A stretch of 9,898 bases of DNA, from positions 1 to 9,898 of the forward strand of contig CAYPBJ010000046.1 in NCBI GenBank assembly GCA_964408945.1, read 5' to 3'. Shown here piece after piece: positions 7,170 through 9,898 of the stretch; within the stretch, counting starts at the first letter, position 1, and each line of letters starts with the position of its first letter. Source of the DNA: VMCP01 sp964408945 (GTDB lineage Bacteria; Bacteroidota; Bacteroidia; NS11-12g; UBA955). Below the pieces are notes generated by a model that was not told the DNA's origin, made no database searches, and was given only the letters and a program-made list of their open reading frames with translations. The translations under genes and the position numbers were made by a program.

Positions 7170-9898
7170 TTAATTTTTTTGTTTCTTTTTAGATGAAAAG
7201 TCAACTACAATTGGAGTTGCAATACAAATTGAAGAATAAGTACCTGCAATTACTCCTATCAACAGAGCCATAGAGAAACCTTTCAATGCATCTCCTCCAA
7301 AAAGGAATAGAACTATCAACACGAAGAAGACGGTAGCAGAGGTCACAACCGTACGACTCAAAGTGCTATTGATAGCTTCATTGATTAATCCTTCGTCATT
7401 ATTATTCGCTCTACTAGTCGCAAGAGATTCTCTTATTCGGTCAAATACAATAACAGTATCATTTATTGAGTAACCCAATAAGGTTAACAAAGCTGCAATT
7501 AGATGTTGATCAAACTCCGTAGGGAACGGCATAAGGCCGTCCAAAATTGCAAACGCTGATAAAACAACTAAAACGTCGTGAATCAATGCTATCGTTGCAC
7601 CCAAACCGTAAGCAACGCTTCTGAATCGCAGAACGATGTATAAGAAAATACCAACAATTGCCAATATCACCAAAATGGTACTGGTGTTTCTAGTTTCAGT
7701 TGCTATAGATGCAAATACTCTTTGACTTGAAATAATCGGAGACTCAGCATCTTTTGGAGTGATTAACTTGAAACCACCCTTATTTAATGATTCCAAAACA
7801 TCGGTTTTTACTTTGTCTCTTGCTTCTTTGCTATCGTCTTTAACTAAATAGGTTGACAATAACTTAAACTGCCCTTCACTACCAAAAGACTTTACCTCAT
7901 TACTAGAACCTTTTAGATTTTCATCTAATGCTTTTTTGATATTCTCTGTTTGGTAATTTTGACTTGGATCAAACTGAATAATTAACGAATTACCGCCTTT
8001 GAAATCTATACCGGTAGTAATACCGCCTTTCATGATAAATGCCACCGCTCCAGCAACAATGAATAATGCTGAAAAAATATAGTATTTCTTACGATTACTT
8101 ACAAAATCTATATTTTTGTTCTTTAAGAAGTTGCGGTTCCATGAGGTGTCAAATGCAATATCTTTACCCTTAGATGCTCGATTTTCAAGCAACCAACGAG
8201 TGATGAACAATGCGGTGAACATTGAAGAGAAGATACCAATTACCAAGATGATAGCGAAACCATAAGCAGGTCCGGAACCGGCGAATGTCAAGATAAATCC
8301 TGCTAATAATGTAGTAATGTTAGAATCTATAATGGCACTTAATGCGTGTTTAAAACCTAAATCAATGGCAGTTCGCATACCCTTTCCGCTTGCCAACTCA
8401 TCCTTGATTCTTTCATAAATCAGTACGTTTGCGTCAACGGCCATACCCACTGTTAAGATAATACCTGCTATACCTGGAAGGGTTAATGCCGCACCCAAGC
8501 TTGCAAGTACACCAAAAATCAAATATACGTTACCTAAAACGGCTACAATAGCCATCCAACCTGCGCGGTTGTAATAAAGAACCATGAAAATCACGACTGA
8601 CAAAAAACCAATCATCAAAGAGTTCAAACCTCTATTAATAGAAGATTTACCCAATGATGCCCCCACTTCTTCGCTTGCAACAATTCTTGCAGGCGCAGGA
8701 AGTTTACCTGCTTTTAAAACGTTTGCCAAATCTTGAGCTTCACGGATATCAAAATTTCCTGAAATCTGTGAGTTACCACCTGTAATCTTTTGATTTACTA
8801 CAGGAGCACTATAAACTCGGTTATCAAGAACAATTGCAATATACTTCCCTACGTTTGCTCCTGTTACCTGCGCCCAACGAGTAGCCGCTGCAGGAGTCAT
8901 TTGCATTACAACCTCAATCTGGCCTGTTTGGTTCGTATTTTCACGCGCATCTTCAATGATGTTTTCATCACCAGAGGCAAGAGCAGCATTTCCGTCGCGA
9001 TCTTTCTTTAAAAAATATACGTAATACTCATCAGAATTTGCAATCTCCTTACCATTTGCATCAACATCCATAGGCTTAGCGCTGTAAGCAATCTTCACAT
9101 TATTAGCTAAAACGGCCTGATAGGCTTCCTCAGATAACATTTTTTCCAATAACTCACGATCAGCCGCTTTAATTGTTGCAATGCTCGATTCTTGCCCGGT
9201 ACCGAAAGGCTTCAATATAGTAGCTAAACGACTTTTACCTACAGGAACGCTTGCAACTGATGAATCAGTAGCAGTGGTATCTGTGTTTTCAACAGCAGCC
9301 GCAACCCCAGGTATAACCTTCATTAGGTTATTCAATATTTTAGAACCCTCAACACCTCCATAAACTTCATAAAATTCCAATTGAGCTGATTTCTCAACTA
9401 ATTCTTCCATACGACGAGGATTATCGACACCAGGCAATTCAACACTGATACGACCACCATCAACTTCTTGAACGTTTGGTTGGGTAACATTTGCTTGGTT
9501 TATACGTTTTTCAACTACCTGCTTAACGTTAGATACTGCAGTTTTAATGGAAGCTTGTAGGTAATTTTTTACTTCAATTTCTTCACTTCCCGCTTGGATG
9601 GTTGAATTATTTCCTTTAACAAACAAAACCGCCAATTTTCTATTAGGGGCAGTTTTCTTGAAACTTGAAACAAATGCCTCAACGTAGTCTGTTCCTTTAT
9701 CTCTAACTTCAATATTTGCCAACTGAAGAGATTTCAATAAGTCAGCATCTGTTGGGTCATTGGCAAGTACACGAATGATGGCGTCTTTTTCAACTTCCAA
9801 GATTACGTTCATTCCTCCGCGAAGGTCCAAACCAAGGTTCAACTCTTTTTCCTTACACTCAAAATAAGTGTAGCTCATGATGCCCAAAAAACTGTAAT
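7170..9898 (-). CDS. secDF: Fused protein translocase subunit SecDF, 5' end cut by the window
   Basis: 908 codons are visible. The frame stays open to position 9898, reading YSFLGIMSY at the edge, so the start and first membrane segment lie outside; a TTG at 9887 is internal. SecDF is an inner-membrane partner of SecYEG that uses the proton gradient to pull exported proteins through. Numbered from the TTG codon: LGLDLRGG (18-25) opens the SecD half; a long periplasmic P1 domain follows, with an Ala/Thr/Ser-rich stretch near 195-220; then five membrane segments including VGMAVDANVLIYERI (Asp485). The SecF half starts with a membrane segment and GIDFKGG (Asp628), has a short P4 domain, then five more segments with YSINDTVIVFDRIRE (Asp810) and TLSRTVVTS (Arg845). 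Asp485, Asp810 and Arg845 match the conserved charged residues of the proton path. The C-terminus ends in a lysine-rich cytoplasmic tail (SSKKKQKN). SecD-SecF fusion is normal in Bacteroidota. Confidence 0.97.
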   Translation of the reverse strand, partial: YSFLGIMSYTYFECKEKELNLGLDLRGGMNVILEVEKDAIIRVLANDPTDADLLKSLQLANIEVRDKGTDYVEAFVSSFKKTAPNRKLAVLFVKGNNSTIQAGSEEIEVKNYLQASIKTAVSNVKQVVEKRINQANVTQPNVQEVDGGRISVELPGVDNPRRMEELVEKSAQLEFYEVYGGVEGSKILNNLMKVIPGVAAAVENTDTTATDSSVASVPVGKSRLATILKPFGTGQESSIATIKAADRELLEKMLSEEAYQAVLANNVKIAYSAKPMDVDANGKEIANSDEYYVYFLKKDRDGNAALASGDENIIEDARENTNQTGQIEVVMQMTPAAATRWAQVTGANVGKYIAIVLDNRVYSAPVVNQKITGGNSQISGNFDIREAQDLANVLKAGKLPAPARIVASEEVGASLGKSSINRGLNSLMIGFLSVVIFMVLYYNRAGWMAIVAVLGNVYLIFGVLASLGAALTLPGIAGIILTVGMAVDANVLIYERIKDELASGKGMRTAIDLGFKHALSAIIDSNITTLLAGFILTFAGSGPAYGFAIILVIGIFSSMFTALFITRWLLENRASKGKDIAFDTSWNRNFLKNKNIDFVSNRKKYYIFSALFIVAGAVAFIMKGGITTGIDFKGGNSLIIQFDPSQNYQTENIKKALDENLKGSSNEVKSFGSEGQFKLLSTYLVKDDSKEARDKVKTDVLESLNKGGFKLITPKDAESPIISSQRVFASIATETRNTSTILVILAIVGIFLYIVLRFRSVAYGLGATIALIHDVLVVLSAFAILDGLMPFPTEFDQHLIAALLTLLGYSINDTVIVFDRIRESLATSRANNNDEGLINEAINSTLSRTVVTSATVFFVLIVLFLFGGDALKGFSMALLIGVIAGTYSSICIATPIVVDFSSKKKQKN

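Noticed and set aside
9885..9887. TTG as a possible start codon of secDF
   Set aside because: The frame continues upstream to the window edge with SecDF-like residues (YSFLG), and the SecD half would lack its first membrane segment. The real start lies outside the window.

Overview
The window looks like a chromosomal segment of a Bacteroidota bacterium, probably an environmental one; I cannot place it to order. The evidence is a SusC/SusD pair, a fused SecDF translocase with the Bacteroidota-type P1 domain, a LysA with the motif variants I associate with this phylum, exported proteins whose predicted mature ends begin with Gln, and mostly weak Shine-Dalgarno sequences.

Layout. Positions 1-63 hold a 7-bp tandem array running in from the left edge, followed by a short AT-rich stretch with a candidate promoter. 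A plus-strand unit of four tightly packed genes follows (141-5818): a SusC-type TonB-dependent outer-membrane transporter without the usual N-terminal carboxypeptidase-regulatory-like domain, its SusD-type substrate-binding lipoprotein, a small lipocalin-like lipoprotein (DUF5004-like), and a secreted protein that appears to be built from two copies of one beta-rich domain. Gaps are 11 bp, a 1-bp overlap and 1 bp, so this is very likely one operon. It ends at a near-perfect palindrome (5832-5874) that can terminate transcription from both sides.

On the minus strand, convergent with that operon, are lysA (diaminopimelate decarboxylase, last step of lysine synthesis) and, upstream of it, the fused secDF translocase gene, cut by the right edge. 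A strong intrinsic terminator lies in the 67-bp gap between secDF and lysA, so the two genes are partly uncoupled although adjacent and codirectional.

How the genes work together. The four-gene unit reads as an outer-membrane import locus: SusC is the pore, SusD the lid, and the two accessory proteins are probably extracellular or periplasmic binding factors. No glycoside hydrolase, lyase, peptidase or regulator is visible, so the substrate cannot be named. lysA and secDF are housekeeping genes. I see no mobile element, CRISPR array, tRNA or rRNA. The least ordinary points are the tandem array next to the operon promoter, the missing SusC N-terminal domain, and the internally duplicated fourth protein.
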